From Dugong dugon (Eukaryota; Chordata; Mammalia; Sirenia; Dugongidae), in contig CM057468.1 in assembly GCA_030035585.1 (NCBI GenBank), positions 52,510,145 through 52,574,144 of the forward strand: a DNA stretch of 64,000 nt, read 5' to 3'. Made by a program: the position numbers and the translations under genes. The notes under the pieces are model-generated. The model did not search any database and was not told where the DNA came from. It saw only the letters and a program-made list of their open reading frames with translations. Each line of letters begins with the position of its first letter. Within the stretch, counting starts at the first letter, position 1. Positions 10,000 through 21,290 of the stretch are shown here, piece after piece.

Positions 10000-10470
10000 T
10001 GTTACAGCAACAACGCGGATTGGAGCCGCCTGCCGCCAAAGCCTATTCTGAGACGGGGTGAGGTGAGCAGCAAGATGCTTATTATATGTTGATATATAGG
10101 AGACAGAGGGGAATAGATTCCTCCAAAAAACCCATCTCCCCCACTGGAGATGGCTGAAGTCTTTTATCGGGACAGGATTACGGATCTTTTGTGGTAGTTT
10201 CTCCTTGAGATGATGATGTCTTAGATGAGTTAACCTTCTACTGGTATTCTTAGAGGTTATCTGGTGACATCTTCTTGTCACAAGATGGGTGATTTGTTTG
10301 GTTTTTCATTCTTAGATCATTATCACTTGTTTTCCACCCTCCAGGGAGGAACATCGGTTAGTCTTAAACCTTTTTGTAGAGACTAGAGGGGAGGGAAAAA
10401 TCATGAGACAATGTGGCGGTTAGCAATGGGGAGTAAACAATAGTGAACTGGGCCTATGCAGCCTCTTCCA
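10000..10470 (-). repeat. ERV-A 5' LTR
   Basis: 471-bp partner of the LTR at 2701-3200, bounded by TG...CA. TATA-like and polyA regions are at the corresponding places, but the polyA hexamer has decayed to AATAAG. Confidence 0.9.
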
Positions 10471-10489
10471 CCATCAGTCCTGGCTGGGG

Positions 10490-10530
10490 ACACACACAAA
10501 CACACAACACATGCACACACACACACCCAA
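10490..10530. repeat. (CA)n-rich microsatellite
   Basis: Interrupted run of CA dinucleotides just outside the ERV-A 5' LTR. Confidence 0.85.
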
Positions 10531-10639
10531 CTATTACACTAAAGAGAAAAGAAACCCTTTTCTTGATATGCCACTGCGATCTTTGCTCTTTCCTCAGAGT
10601 TGCCTGTCCCTGGAAACTCTCCTCCCTCATTCTTGACAT

Positions 10640-11079
10640 CCTGTGTCATTTAGCTCAATGTCTTGAGCTATAGGGTGTTGGGGTCTCAGCCCCATAGCCA
10701 GGTCCAAAAAGGGAAATAGTCCTTCTGTGTCTTTCTTTGACTGTACCCTTACTCAGAGAAATGCAACTGGGCCCAAGCAAAGACATCTTTGGTTGGGAAC
10801 AAAAGGTGATTTTGGGGAGCCAAGCTCTTATGCAAACAGCACAATATAACTATAGGGGAAGCATGTTATACCTTGAGTTGAGCAGAGAAGGAAGCCCAGT
10901 TTGCTGTAATTTTGACTGTACGCGATCCTTTATACCCTACAATATAAAATATACAAAGTATTATTGGTCTGATTTGTCCACAACCTAAGTTGTGTAAAAG
11001 AGGATAAACAGTGTCCCAATCCAAATGAGTCAACTACATTTATTGTTTATCTCAATCCCTTTGTTGTCTCAAGATGACT
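10640..11079. other. Unassigned sequence
   Basis: No gene or repeat recognised. Confidence 0.3.
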
Positions 11080-12262
11080 TCTTAATGTTTTCCCAGGAAT
11101 CCATCCTAGGCCCTCTTTTCCTCTCCCCCTTAAAATCTCCGTGGGGAATTTCATCATCTGCTGTGGCTTCAGTCATCATCTCTAACTTCCACATGTGTGC
11201 ATCTTAACACAAAGTTGGACTGAGCCTTTGACTCTAGTCTAGCCTTCCTGGATATCACCACTTGCATGTCTCACAGATACCTCAAGTCAACGGTCCCAAA
11301 CTGCACTCAGCTGTCCTGTCCTCCAAACCTGATCAGCCTTCTGTAGTTGCTGTATTGGTGAATGGTACCACACCCAACCCCAGAGTCATTCTGAAGTTTC
11401 CCCTCACCCTCACCTGTGGGTTCTGCCTTATCAAGTTCTCCCTTAACTGTCTCTTCCGCCTAGGTGACTTGCACTGTCACTGCCCTATTTCAGCCCCCTC
11501 AGCCTCCTGCCAGATCTTGACATAGAGCCTTGCTGCTCTGTTCCCCCTCACCTATTCTGCTCTTACTGCCAACCAAAAAAAAACCCATGCCCACTGCCAT
11601 CGAGTCAATTCCAACTCATAGTTGGACTTTACAGAAGCAGACTGCCACATCTTTCTCCCACAGAGCCGCTGGTGGTTTTGAACCACCAACCTTTTGGTTA
11701 GCAGTCAATCACATTAATCACTGAGCCACCAGAGCTCCTGCTTTTACTGCCGGGGGGATCCTTCTAACACAAGATCTCATCATGTCACTTTCTGATTCAA
11801 AATGCCTCACTGGTTCTCCATTACCTGCAAGATAAAAGATTAACTCCTTAATCTGGCATGTAAGACTTTCATGATCTGGCCCCTGTCTACTTGTTCAGAC
11901 TTATCATCTTGCCCTCTCCTTTTAATCTTTGAGCTTCAGTAATGCTGAACTATCGGACATTTCCTAAATATGCTGTGTGCTACGTATGCTTTTATACTAC
12001 TGTTCAGTTTTTCTGAAATACCCTCTTCTTACTCTCCACCTGGAAGGAGTGGAACAGCCTCAGTGCTACCTCTTTTGTGAAGTCTTCCTTAACTTTTTAT
12101 ACCATTATGCATAGCTCCCTGGAGGCAAGTGTCTTCCTGTATTGTAATTGTCTGCATTCTTCATTTCCTACTTGTCTGTAAGTTTCTGGAGGATAGCCTT
12201 TTTTTCATCATTGCACTTAGTATCCATTTGTTAAGTGAATGAATGAATAAATGAATGAATTA
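11080..12262 (+). repeat. LINE-2 (L2) 3' half
   Basis: Old L2 copy in sense orientation. Recognisable pieces are tgcatgtctcacagatacctc (11264), atctcatcatgtcactttct (11773), tttcatgatctggcccctg (11867) and the end gttaagtgaatgaatgaata (12231). It is split by an AfroSINE at 11573-11741. The ORF at 11262-11525 is an L2 ORF2 remnant without a usable domain. Confidence 0.8.
11573..11741 (-). mobile_element. AfroSINE, long form, inserted in L2
   Basis: Antisense copy: A-run and ctgccatcgagtcaattcca (3' tail), then agccgctggtggttttgaac and gagccaccagagctcc (5' end). It interrupts the L2 copy, so it is younger. Confidence 0.85.
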
Positions 12263-12264
12263 AG

Positions 12265-13180
12265 AGTGTAGCATTATGCTGGATACTTTGCAAAGTAAGT
12301 TGGGCCCCATTTCTACCCATTTTAGACTTATCTATGGAAAGAAAAGTAAAAGACCAAGCAGTAAACAGCTGTTCTTTGGGAAATACTTGCCTTTGGCTTG
12401 TGAACAATGGGTTAAGGATCTTTAAATGTATATATTATGGGGAGAGACTTGGGGAAAATACTTTTTGATTCATCTGTGAAGCCTTGACCACAGGTTGAGC
12501 TGGGACTTCAGGAACTGGGTCCTGGATGATATTGAGGAAGCCTGTTCAGACGGTGGGGAAAGGTTTTCCAGGCATTGGGTGTGGCTTTGGAAGAAGCTCC
12601 TATGCGTGAGTAGACCATTGCTAGGAAGGCACTTAGAAAGCAGATTTGCCTAAGCAGTGCCAGGGTCGGCAGGAGAGGAGTGAGATAAGCACTTTAATGG
12701 TGAGATAATTCAGGGCTCATTGACTGAGCATGGAGCCCAGATTGCTTGAGCCAAGTTCCTTTCAAGGGTGCTCAGATATTCCACTCTCGGGGATCACATC
12801 TAATTCAGCGGTCATGTCTTATTGGTAAACTACTGTACTCACCAACTGAGTGCTGTCCTTTCCCCAGGGCTATTGAGGACAGAAATTAAGTCAGGAAAAG
12901 CTTTCCCTGCTGGCTTCCTCCACCTTCTTCCCCTGCACCCACTTATTCACAAACTCCTAGTGTTTCAGTTGAGAAGAAAGGCGAAATCATAACACTTGAG
13001 ACAATTTTGGGAGAGGTCATTTGATGTTGTCTCTAAGGTTGTCATTGTTCTCTTTTAGGGTGGAGGCAGGCTGATGTATAAGTACACACACAAATATTCA
13101 TGCAGATGTGTGTTCAACTTGTATAAAGCAGAATGTTTACAAACTTCCTGATAGCATTATTAGCTTCCTATAATTGAAGA
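12265..13180. other. Unassigned, mostly non-repetitive DNA
   Basis: No exon-like ORF or RNA. Around 12540-12760 are weak hints of an old interspersed repeat (aggcattgggtgtggctttg), not assignable by eye. Confidence 0.35.
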
Positions 13181-13182
13181 AA

Positions 13183-13390
13183 GAAGCCCTGGTGGCACAA
13201 TGGTTAAGCACTCAGCTGCTAACCAGAAGGTCAGCAGTTTGAACCCACCAGCAGCTCTGTGGGAGAAAGACCTGGCAATCTGCTTCTGCAAAGATTACAG
13301 CCTGGGAAACCCTACGAGGCAGTTCTACTCTGTCATGGAGGGTTGCTATGAGTCAGAATTGACTCAACAACACACAACAACAACAACATT
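13183..13390 (+). mobile_element. AfroSINE, long form
   Basis: Starts gaagccctggtggcacaatg, contains agaaagacctggcaatctgc and agattacagcctgggaaacc, and ends in acacaacaacaacaacatt. This is the fullest long-form copy in the window. Confidence 0.92.
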
Positions 13391-13439
13391 ATTAAAGAAG
13401 TAATTGAGGATTAGAGAAGCTAAATGACTTGCCGCTGAT

Positions 13440-13525
13440 CACAGAGTGATTTAGGGCAAGTTATTTAGACTTTCTGAGCCTCAATTTTCTCATCTCTAAA
13501 ATGAGGATGATAATACAGTACTAGA
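13440..13525 (+). repeat. MIR fragment
   Basis: MIR core-like stretch agggcaagttatttagactt followed by tgagcctcaattttctcatc and a taaaatgaggatgataata end. Confidence 0.7.
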
Positions 13526-13879
13526 TGCTGTAGTTATCTCCCCAATATCTATTCTACTGTTCTCCCACTGTCTAGTAGCCACCTTTTTTTTTTTTTTTTT
13601 TTTAAAGGATCAGAGTAGCTCTCAACCTGGGATAGTTATACACTAGAGATGTTTGAAAATCTATGAGATCAGTCTTGATTGTCACATGATTGGAGGGAGA
13701 CACTACTGACATTTAGTGGTTGTTCCCCAACGCATGACCCAGCCAGACTACACTACAGAAAAACCAAGATTGAACAAGCCCCATTTGATAGTTAAAGCCC
13801 AATCAGCTTTTTAATTCCTCACTCCTTAACATAAGCAGACAACCAAGGAATACCAGACCTCCCAGAAAAGCCTCAAATG

Positions 13880-15460
13880 AAAGAGAACAAAACAGTTAAA
13901 TAAGCAACTGGAGAAAGCTAACTTGGAAGGGAAAAAATTACACAAGGAGAAGAAATTCAAAGGAAAAAAAACTTTATTAATATTTTTAGGGATATAAGAG
14001 CAAATATTTTGACCATCAAGTGAGAATAAGATGCTAGAAAAAGGAATTATCAGAACAAAAATATTGTTTTGAAACTAATAATGACAAAAAATGAATATTT
14101 CAATAGAAAGTTTGAAAGATAATGTCAAAGAAACCTCTCAGAAAATTGAATAGAAAGAAAAAGAGATGGAAAACATGGGAGAAAAAGTAAATGAGGTAAA
14201 ATAATTAGAGGACCAGACAAGGGAGTACAGTATCTGAGTAACAAGAGTGTTTGAAAGAGGGAACAGAGCAAACCAAGTGGAGGAAATAATTGACAAAGGA
14301 ATTCAAGCACATTTCTCAGAAGTGGGAGACATGAGTTCTCTGGCTGAAATGCCTACTGAATGCCCAGCACAATGCAAGAAAATAGACGCACACCCAAGGC
14401 ACTACACTGTGAAATTTCAGGACACTTGAGTCAAGAAGATCTTAAAAGCATCAAGAGAGAAAAAGCAGGTCACAAAAAACAGCTATTACAATAACTTTAG
14501 ACTTCTCAACAGTAAAACTAGAATTAGAATGCTATTCTGAATCAAGTGTGAGGTAGAACAAAAGCATATTTAGTCTGAAAAGATTCAGAAATTTTACCGC
14601 CCACACAACCTTTCTCAAGAAGCTACTGTGGGATGAGCGCCACTAAAACAATGGAGAAAACGAAACAAGAGAAAGATAGGAGACACAGGAAAACAAGAGG
14701 AAGGTGAAGGTTATCTCCAGGTGATGGTAAAGGGGAGTTCCCAGATGCAATTCTGCACCGGGGTGGAGGGTAACCAGCCACATTAGAACAACTCAGAAGA
14801 TTCTGAGAGACACTTCTTCAAAGGGATGAAATCACTAGAATACCTCATGTGTCTAAATGTCTTGAGAGGAAATTTAGATATTTGGCAGAAAATTGGGGAT
14901 TTGAATTACTGATAAGTACATAGAAGACAGCAAGTCTTTTTATTCATTCCAGGAGAAACACTAAGCTGTGTAGGGAAAGGAAAAAATAATCATGGTTTAC
15001 CTCATGATTCAGCTCTGAATACTGTTTGGATAGTTATAATAATGTAAACACTAAATACTGATTTAGCCAGAATCACTATGTAAACTACATTGGAATAATA
15101 AGAGGATGGAAAGAGTGTTTTTTGTTGTTGTTATTGTTCTGATAATTCCTTTTTCTAAAGTTTTTGAATCTTTCCAGACTAACTATATTGTGAGTGGAGA
15201 AGGAAAGAGGACAGAATCTTCATCCAACATTGTGAGAAGTTAATGGACAATGTCTAAATACTGAAAAACTAAGAAATAGCAATATAAGCATGTATTTAGA
15301 AATATAGAGGTTAACTTTCTAAAGGAATCACCTTAAAAAAAAAAAATGAAAGTGAATGCCTCCAGGGAACAACTTCTGTTTTTCTTAATGGATTGTAGAA
15401 CTATTCAACTCTTTAAATTGTGTACATGTATAACTTTGATTAAAAAAACATTGTGCCACT
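13880..15460 (+). repeat. HAL1 (half-L1) element, decayed
   Basis: Sense copy of an ancient ORF1-only L1 derivative. The segment atgcccagcacaatgcaaga with caaggcactacactgtgaaa and tttcaggacacttgagtcaa (14355-14440) corresponds to HAL1 ORF1, and acaacctttctcaagaagct (14607) to the region after it. Many stops and indels. The 3' end near 15400-15460 is uncertain. Confidence 0.65.
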
Positions 15461-15880
15461 TCTCATGTTTTCTTATCTCTGAAATGTTTAAGAAGATCTT
15501 TTAGGAGGATGGTATAAAGGTGATCCAAACATCCTACTAGTGATCGGATGAAATGCCTTTAAGGTTGCTCCAAGTCTAGAGTGATAAGCTCATGGTTTTC
15601 AGTAGTGGGACCGTCAGTTTTCCAGAGCAGTTGATTTCCCATTAAACTGTGAAAAGTTCTTCCTTAAACTGAGCTGAAATATAGCTTCAGATAATCTCTA
15701 TTACTAGCTTTCATTTTACTACTTGGAACAAATAGAACAAGCCCAATCCCTCCTCTTCACCAACCCTCTTCAAACGTGATTAGACTGCCATCATCAACTA
15801 AATATCCCTATTTCCCAAACCTACTTTCATGGCTTTTGGTTTCTTCACTTCCTGTTCACTTCCTGTGGTTACTGCCACTT
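15461..15880. other. Unassigned sequence
   Basis: No gene or repeat recognised. Confidence 0.3.
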
Positions 15881-15885
15881 CTGAA

Positions 15886-15920
15886 ATGTGTGTGTGTGTG
15901 CATGTGTGCATGTGTGTGCA
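15886..15920. repeat. (TG)n microsatellite
   Basis: TG-rich run with CATG interruptions. Confidence 0.9.
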
Positions 15921-15994
15921 CCCAAAATGAAACAGAATATTCCACATGTAGCCTGACCAGAACAGGCAGACAGGAAACCTCCTCTTTGGCTATA

Positions 15995-16245
15995 AAGCTT
16001 AGCAGTTAAGTGCAGAGATTTCAGAGCCAGTCAGTCTGGGTTTAGATCCAGCTTTGACACCTACTAAAATGTGTGACTTGGAGTGAGTTATATAACCTCT
16101 CCATTTTCGGTTTCCTCACCTGTAAATTGGGGGTAGTGACAGTATCTTCTTCATGAGGTTTTTGTGAGGATTAATTGAGGGGATACATGCCTGGCACTTA
16201 GAACAGAGCCTGACACATAGTAGTTGTTTAATGAGTGTTAGCTAC
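15995..16245 (+). repeat. MIR element
   Basis: Near-complete MIR: gcagttaagtgcagagattt, then gggtttagatccagctttga, a tgagttatataacctctcca core region and the end gaacagagcctgacacatag. Confidence 0.85.
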
Positions 16246-16309
16246 TAACTTTTTTTGGTAGAATTGTTCTATTAATGTAGCCCAAGACATTCATTAATTT
16301 TATAAAAAA

Positions 16310-16464
16310 TAATATTTTAGTATGTTTTTGGTGAAGGTTTACACAGCAGTTTAAGTTCCCATTTAACAGTTTCTACACAAGTTGTTCAGTAACATTGGAT
16401 ACATCCTTCACAATGTGTGAACATTCTCACTATTTCCGTTCTGGTTGTTCTGTTTCTGTTAATC
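16310..16464 (-). repeat. L1 3' UTR fragment flanking ERV-B
   Basis: Resembles the L1 3' ends at 765 and 24690 (ggtgaaggtttacacagca, acaatgtgtgaacattctc) and stops exactly where the ERV-B LTR begins, so ERV-B probably inserted into it. Confidence 0.6.
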
Positions 16465-16762
16465 TGTTATCGAACCCAGGAAGATGGGTCCTTGTCCAAC
16501 ATGCTCAAACCTGCCAATAATCTGGACACCAGCCTATGAGAAGAAGAAAGTAATTTAGTTTGCAATGCACAGAGCAAGGAGCCGGAGGAAGTTTCTTAGA
16601 TCCGACTCCCCAAATGGTGAGAAGGCAGGGCTTTTATGTGATTAGGTAGTAAGATGGCGGCCATGCAGGCACACTGGAGGGGGCGGGGGGGATTCCCCCA
16701 TGCAGGTGCACTGAGGGAGTTTCCCAGGCAGGCGCACTGGGAGGTTAACGGGCCAGATTACA
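16465..16762 (-). repeat. ERV-B 3' LTR
   Basis: 298-bp LTR, TGTAATCT...CGATAACA on the minus strand, with TATA-like CATAAAAGC near 16630-16640. Its GC-rich part has three imperfect repeats of caggcgcactgg-like units (16666, 16704, 16731). The polyA hexamer seen in the 5' copy is mutated here. Confidence 0.88.
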
Positions 16763-16776
16763 ATCCCCCCTTGAGT
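16763..16776 (-). promoter_or_regulatory. ERV-B polypurine tract
   Basis: Minus strand CTCAAGGGGGGAT abuts the LTR. Confidence 0.85.
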
Positions 16777-16816
16777 TGTAATAATTCCTTAATCATAAAG
16801 GATTAGGGTTGACAAC

Positions 16817-17560
16817 TCATCTGGCTACTTCCTGCTGACGCCGGGCGAAGTTAGGGACTGAGTCTGTGGAATTGCCTGGCATCTTTTGTTTGTTGTTGTT
16901 TAGGATCTGGTGGGAGTAGGAGGGAAAAGATCCCTGCATCTTGAAGCCTTTTTGAAATGACAGACAAGGTAGGATCAGACATAGCAGGAAGCTAAAAATT
17001 AGAGGAGTCACCAGGGGCCAAAGCCAGCTGAAACTGGGGAAGAAGGACATAATCCAATCCCACCAAGAGGTTGTTCCTCTGGATTCTGTTACAGGCCTCA
17101 GTCTGGTCCAGTTGGCCTCTTGGTCAATTGCCTGTAAATTTAGGTTAACCTCATGAGAGGCGTTGACCCACACACAGCAGGAGGTGCAGGCTATTGCACA
17201 AACTCCTCCCTGCTTAGCTAGAATATAGTCTAGAACCAAGCAGTGGTCTAGTACTACTCTGGCCAGAGAGTTTAATGACTGCTGTTGGGCTTTTATGACT
17301 CTCCTAATGGCTCTTGATAGAAGGTGAAAGGTGTCGGAGAGGTTAAGCACAGCATCCCGTAAAGCAGCTAGTTGTGGGATAATGGTTAGGATTCTTAAAA
17401 AGGACCGTCCTATTCCTGTGTCTGTGATGGGGTTATAACGTATTCCCCTTAAATCCCAGCCTTCTTCAGTATCATTGGTGGCTCTTCTTCGTCACCTGTG
17501 TGTACTGGGATGTGGAAGTTTTATAAAGGCGATGAGGTTATCGGAGGTTGCAAGGGTCAT
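16817..17560 (-). pseudogene. ERV-B env, transmembrane subunit
   Basis: The TM subunit drives membrane fusion. Within the frame open at 16817-17350 are a heptad-like stretch (SLNSLARVVLDH), the disulfide motif CAIACTSCC (CX6CC, which bonds SU in gamma-type envelopes), a membrane anchor (LIFSFLLCLILPCL) and a short tail ending QQEVAR. The first part up to the SU junction (17350-17560) has stops, and no clear furin site or fusion peptide was found. Not functional as read. Confidence 0.88.
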
Positions 17561-18300
17561 GAGAAAGTGACAACTATCGTACAAGTGTCAGTGGATTCTT
17601 CTGGGTTTAGGCATGGGTAAGCTAGGCTTCTGTGATACTGGGTGCTAGGGGAGGTAAAATTATCATACAGAAAATAGATTCCTTGGGGCATACAAACAGA
17701 ACCACTCTTTGCCAAGCAGTTACAGAGATGGGTAGTATTGAACCATGCTGAGAAGTTGGTCAGACCAAAGGTGGAAACTTGGTGGTCTCTATTGCAACCT
17801 GGATAGACACCAAGTTCAGTCATTGATGAAAGGTGTCTCCAAGTACTGAGGTTTCCAAGGTAATATGCAAAATCTACGAACTTGGTCCTGTTAAATAAAA
17901 GAGGCAGTTCGGGGACCACTGTACTCCACCATGCCAGGTCAAGTACTTTGAAACATAGTGTGGTTCCTCACAATTCTTTTTTAACAGGGAAGACTCTTAC
18001 TTCTAAGGGGTCAGAGGTACTGCTTCCTCTTTTTGGCCCTGGCATTACAGAGATCCAGGAAGAGTTGGGGATAGGGTTTCCCCAGGGAACTTTCATATCA
18101 GCAGAGGAGGAGGGGAATGGATGGCAGATCCAACAATTACTCAGATTACCTCCCTGGGAAACAGAATTGGAAAACTGGATGAATCGGTTGTCTTCTCACT
18201 TGGCTTGGGTGCAAGTGATAGGTTGAAGCAGGTAGAGCAAAAGCAACAATGTCACAGCAAAGTTCGTATTGGTTAATTTTAGCACCATGGCAAATAGGTG
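17561..18300 (-). pseudogene. ERV-B env, surface subunit
   Basis: Starts with a signal-peptide-like segment (FAVTLLLLLYLLQPITC, near 18215-18265). A CWIC motif lies near 18130-18140, and several N-glycosylation sequons follow (NRT, NLS, NFS, NTT, NFT) in the open stretch 17557-17919. CWIC paired with CX6CC is typical of gammaretroviral SU. Frame changes separate the N-terminal and C-terminal halves. The receptor-binding specificity cannot be inferred. Confidence 0.8.
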
Positions 18301-19337
18301 GTTCCCACAGTGGGGAGAATACAAGAGAATATACGGATAAAGAGGATCAACAGAACACATGCAACAAGGACACCTAAGCATTCTACAGTCTGCAAAGGTG
18401 GAGACATGGAAGAAAAGGATGTTACTTTCTATCTATTTGAAGAGTATTTCAAGTCCTCTAGTGCCTCACACTCCCACTCTGGCTCAGGAGGTTAGTTGTC
18501 TTTGTAATCCCATGAATGGACAGCACTCTGATGACCAGTGCTGGTAGGTGAGGTCTTCAAAGGCTCATCTGGATCAATGGATGCTCGATTCACTCTGGTG
18601 TGGTGAATCCAAGGCTTTATTCCAGCTATCTTCACCAAGGAATGGGTGGCTAGTAGAACCTTGTAGGGGCTGGTCCCCTTGGGCTGGCGCTGACTGGTGG
18701 GGTGGTGGTCGTCTCACCTTTTTACAAGGAAAATGGTCTCCTGGTGCAAAAGGATGAAGAGGGATATCTGTGGGAAAAAACAGAGGACTAGAAAAACACT
18801 GGTTAATAGCCTTTAAGGCTTCACATAGTGACCTAAGATATCTGTAAACATTAAGTTCTTGGATTACCTTAGGATCATCGGAAGCACTTAGCCCCCAACC
18901 TACCTTAAGGCAAGGTCTCTCATATAACATTTCATAAGGGCTCAATTGGAACCTACTTCTAGGGACCACCTAGACTCTCAACAGGGCAATTGGCAGTAGT
19001 TTGATCCAGGGCAAGTTGGTTTCTTGGCAGAGCTTGGCCAATGTCTTTTTTAAAGTGTGATGCATCTCTTTTGTCTTTCCAGTTGACTGGGGTCTCCAGG
19101 AAAAGTGTAGTCTCCACCTAATTCCTAAATGTTCTGAAACTCGTGGGTAATTTTGGATATAAATGCTCCTCCATTATTACTCTAAATTGAATAAAGTAAA
19201 CCAAATCTAGGAATAAGTTCATTAAGAGCGTTGCTTACCTCTGATGCCTTTTCCGTCCAGCAAAGGAAAGCTTCTACCCATCTGGTAAAAGTGTCTACAA
19301 ACACTAAGAAATATTTTAACCCCTCTGTAGCTACTGG

Positions 19338-19488
19338 GGGAGCCCTGGTGGTGCAGTGGTTAAGAGCTCAGCTGCTAACCAAAAGGTCGGCAGTTCAAAT
19401 CCACCAGCTGCTCCTTGGAAACTTTATAGGGCACTTCTACTCTGTCCTATAGAATCGTTATGAATAGGAATTGACTCAATGGCAAGGG
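19338..19488 (+). mobile_element. AfroSINE, short form, in ERV-B integrase
   Basis: Starts ggagccctggtggtgcagtg. An 11-bp target duplication with one mismatch flanks it: gtagctactgg (19327-19337) and gtagctattgg (19489-19499). Confidence 0.95.
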
Positions 19489-19650
19489 GTAGCTATTGGC
19501 ATAACAGTGAAGTCTACTTGCAGTCTTCTCTGGGTTCAGTTCCACAGGCTTGTACCCCAGGCACAGAAGGTGGCTGACCTATTTTCAGATTGTTTTTTGC
19601 ACAGGTGGCACATTGTTGCACTACTTTCTGAATAGTTATTTGCATATTAA

Positions 19651-19804
19651 AACCCTTTGCCATCAAGTCGATTCTGACTCACAGCGACCCTATAGGACAG
19701 TAGAACTGCCCATACGGTTTCCAAGGAGTGCCTGGTGGATTCGAACTGCTGACCTTTTGGTTAGCAGCCATAGCTCTTAACCACTACGCCACCGGGGTTT
19801 CCTC
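19651..19804 (-). mobile_element. AfroSINE, short form, antisense, in ERV-B integrase
   Basis: Antisense copy flanked by a perfect 11-bp duplication tttgcatatta (19640-19650 and 19805-19815). Confidence 0.95.
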
Positions 19805-20110
19805 TTTGCATATTAGGCCCCTTAATCATTTTGGTCAGCCATTGGAACATAGCATCTAGGCCAAAGTGTGTACTCTTGTGAGCTGCTTTTATCACTGGGT
19901 CCATCAGGTGTCCTGGCACTAACCCTGCCTATAAGAATTATAAAGCCATCCATCTTTTGAGAACCACTGGTCATTTACCAGGAAACCCCATTCATCAGCC
20001 CTGTTTGTATCACACTTAGTGTACTGTGGGTTTGTTGGCAGTTGGAGATCAAGAATCAGGGCAAGACAAGTGGCAGGGGTTTTTGCCTTGGCAACTTGTT
20101 TGGCCGCCTG

Positions 20111-20950
20111 ATCTGCAAGGTTTCCTTTAATTATGTGAGACTCTCCTTTCTAGTGCCTGGGGCAGTGCATGACTGCCACTTCTTTTGGTAGGGTGACTGC
20201 TTCTAGGAGAGCTAAGATTTCCTTCACATGTTTTATTTCCTTTTTACCTGAAGTTAGGAGTCCTCTTTCCTTCCAAATGTCTCTGTGGGCATGAACTACT
20301 AAAAAGACATACACAGAACATGTATACATGTTGGCTTGTTGGTTGGAGTGCATTTGGAAGGCCTGGGTTGAGGCAAGAAGTTGTACCTTTTAAGCAGAGA
20401 TTCCAGGGGTCAGTGCCTTAGCTTCTTTGGTTACATGAAGGGTGACTATGGCATAGTCAGCTTTTTGACTCCTTGTTCCACAAAGCTGCTTCATTCTGTG
20501 AACAGCTCTAAATCAGGGTTAGTGAGAGGCTGGTCAGACAAGTCAGGTCTGCAGGAATACACCTCTTCAATTACTTGGTTGCAGTCATGTTTGAAGTTTT
20601 CATCCTCAGATGAGGGTAGCAGGGTTGTGGGGTTGAGGGTAGAGACAGTCTTCAGCATCACAGTGGGATTGTTGAGTAGGATAGCTTGGTACTTGCTGAA
20701 TCTCCCCACCATTAACCACAGACCATCTTTCTTTTCGATCAAGGAAAGCACACAGTGGAGGGTTAGGACCATGGTTGGTTGGCCAAGAGTGAACTTCTCG
20801 GCCTCTGTCAGGCGTTTACATGTAGCTGCAACCGCCTGAAGGCAGATGGGCCAGCCCTGGGCCACAGGGTCTAGTTGTTTGGAGAAGTATGAAGCCTGTC
20901 ATTTCCATAGCCCTAGAGTCTGAGTAAGCACAACCAGGGCAACTCCTTGT
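20111..20950 (-). pseudogene. ERV-B RT connection / RNase H remnant
   Basis: Open 20491-20865 holds the connection region (LQAVAATCKRLTEAEKFTLGQ) and the start of RNase H (LELFTE, with the acidic position changed from Asp). The RNase H end is readable near 20110-20170 (CTAPGTR, then GNLADQAAKQVAKA). Closely similar to ERV-A 4754-5300. Confidence 0.8.
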
Positions 20951-21290
20951 CTCTCATGAGTGTACAGTTATCTGATTCACTGCCCGTAGGTCCTGCACAA
21001 ATCTATACTCCTTAGTAAAGCCTGAATAGGGGTGTTGTAAGCAGAATAGGGGTACAGTAAGCACATTTAAGGGGACAAATAAGCCCATGTGCCGTGAAAG
21101 TTTTGATCAGAGGTATAAGCCTAGTTTAGCCTCTTACTTCAAAGGATACTGCTTGAGATGTGGGACAGTGTGGTTTGGTTTAAGCTTTACCTAGACCAGG
21201 GTCACCAGGGATTCCAGTGGCCCAATCCTGGGGATTGATTTGGTCCTGGAGGTGCTAGAGTAGGAGTAGAGACTTTGTAGGGGCAGCTAG
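20951..21290 (-). pseudogene. ERV-B reverse transcriptase remnant
   Basis: Only about 340 bp separates protease from the connection domain, far too short for RT. A fingers-like start (RLIPLIKTF) is followed directly by connection-type sequence, so the palm with YxDD is deleted. Confidence 0.65.

Larger units (their letters stand above)
2697..10474 (-). mobile_element. ERV-A: class I endogenous retrovirus, rearranged provirus
   Basis: Provirus read from right to left: 5' LTR 10000-10470, primer binding site, long leader, gag remnant, pol remnant, short Ig-like ORF, polypurine tract, 3' LTR 2701-3200. The LTRs are bounded by TG...CA and flanked by a 4-bp duplication ccat (2697-2700 and 10471-10474), as expected for class I elements. 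The pol sequence is gammaretrovirus-like. The LTRs differ at many positions, including an indel of a few tens of bases, so this is not a recent insertion. Capsid, nucleocapsid, protease, the RT palm and nearly all of env are missing. The related provirus ERV-B lies 6 kb to the right in the same orientation. Confidence 0.9.
18301..20110 (-). pseudogene. ERV-B integrase remnant
   Basis: Zinc-binding end CATCAK (near 19600), core KYFLVFVDTFTRWVEAF (first Asp, near 19270-19320), SNNGGAF (second Asp position changed to Asn, near 19165-19185) and ERQKR near the Glu position (about 19080). The C-terminal region follows (18574-18969, open: LSPYEMLYERPC). Two AfroSINEs (19338-19488 and 19651-19804) split the gene. 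Stops elsewhere. Inactive. Confidence 0.85.
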
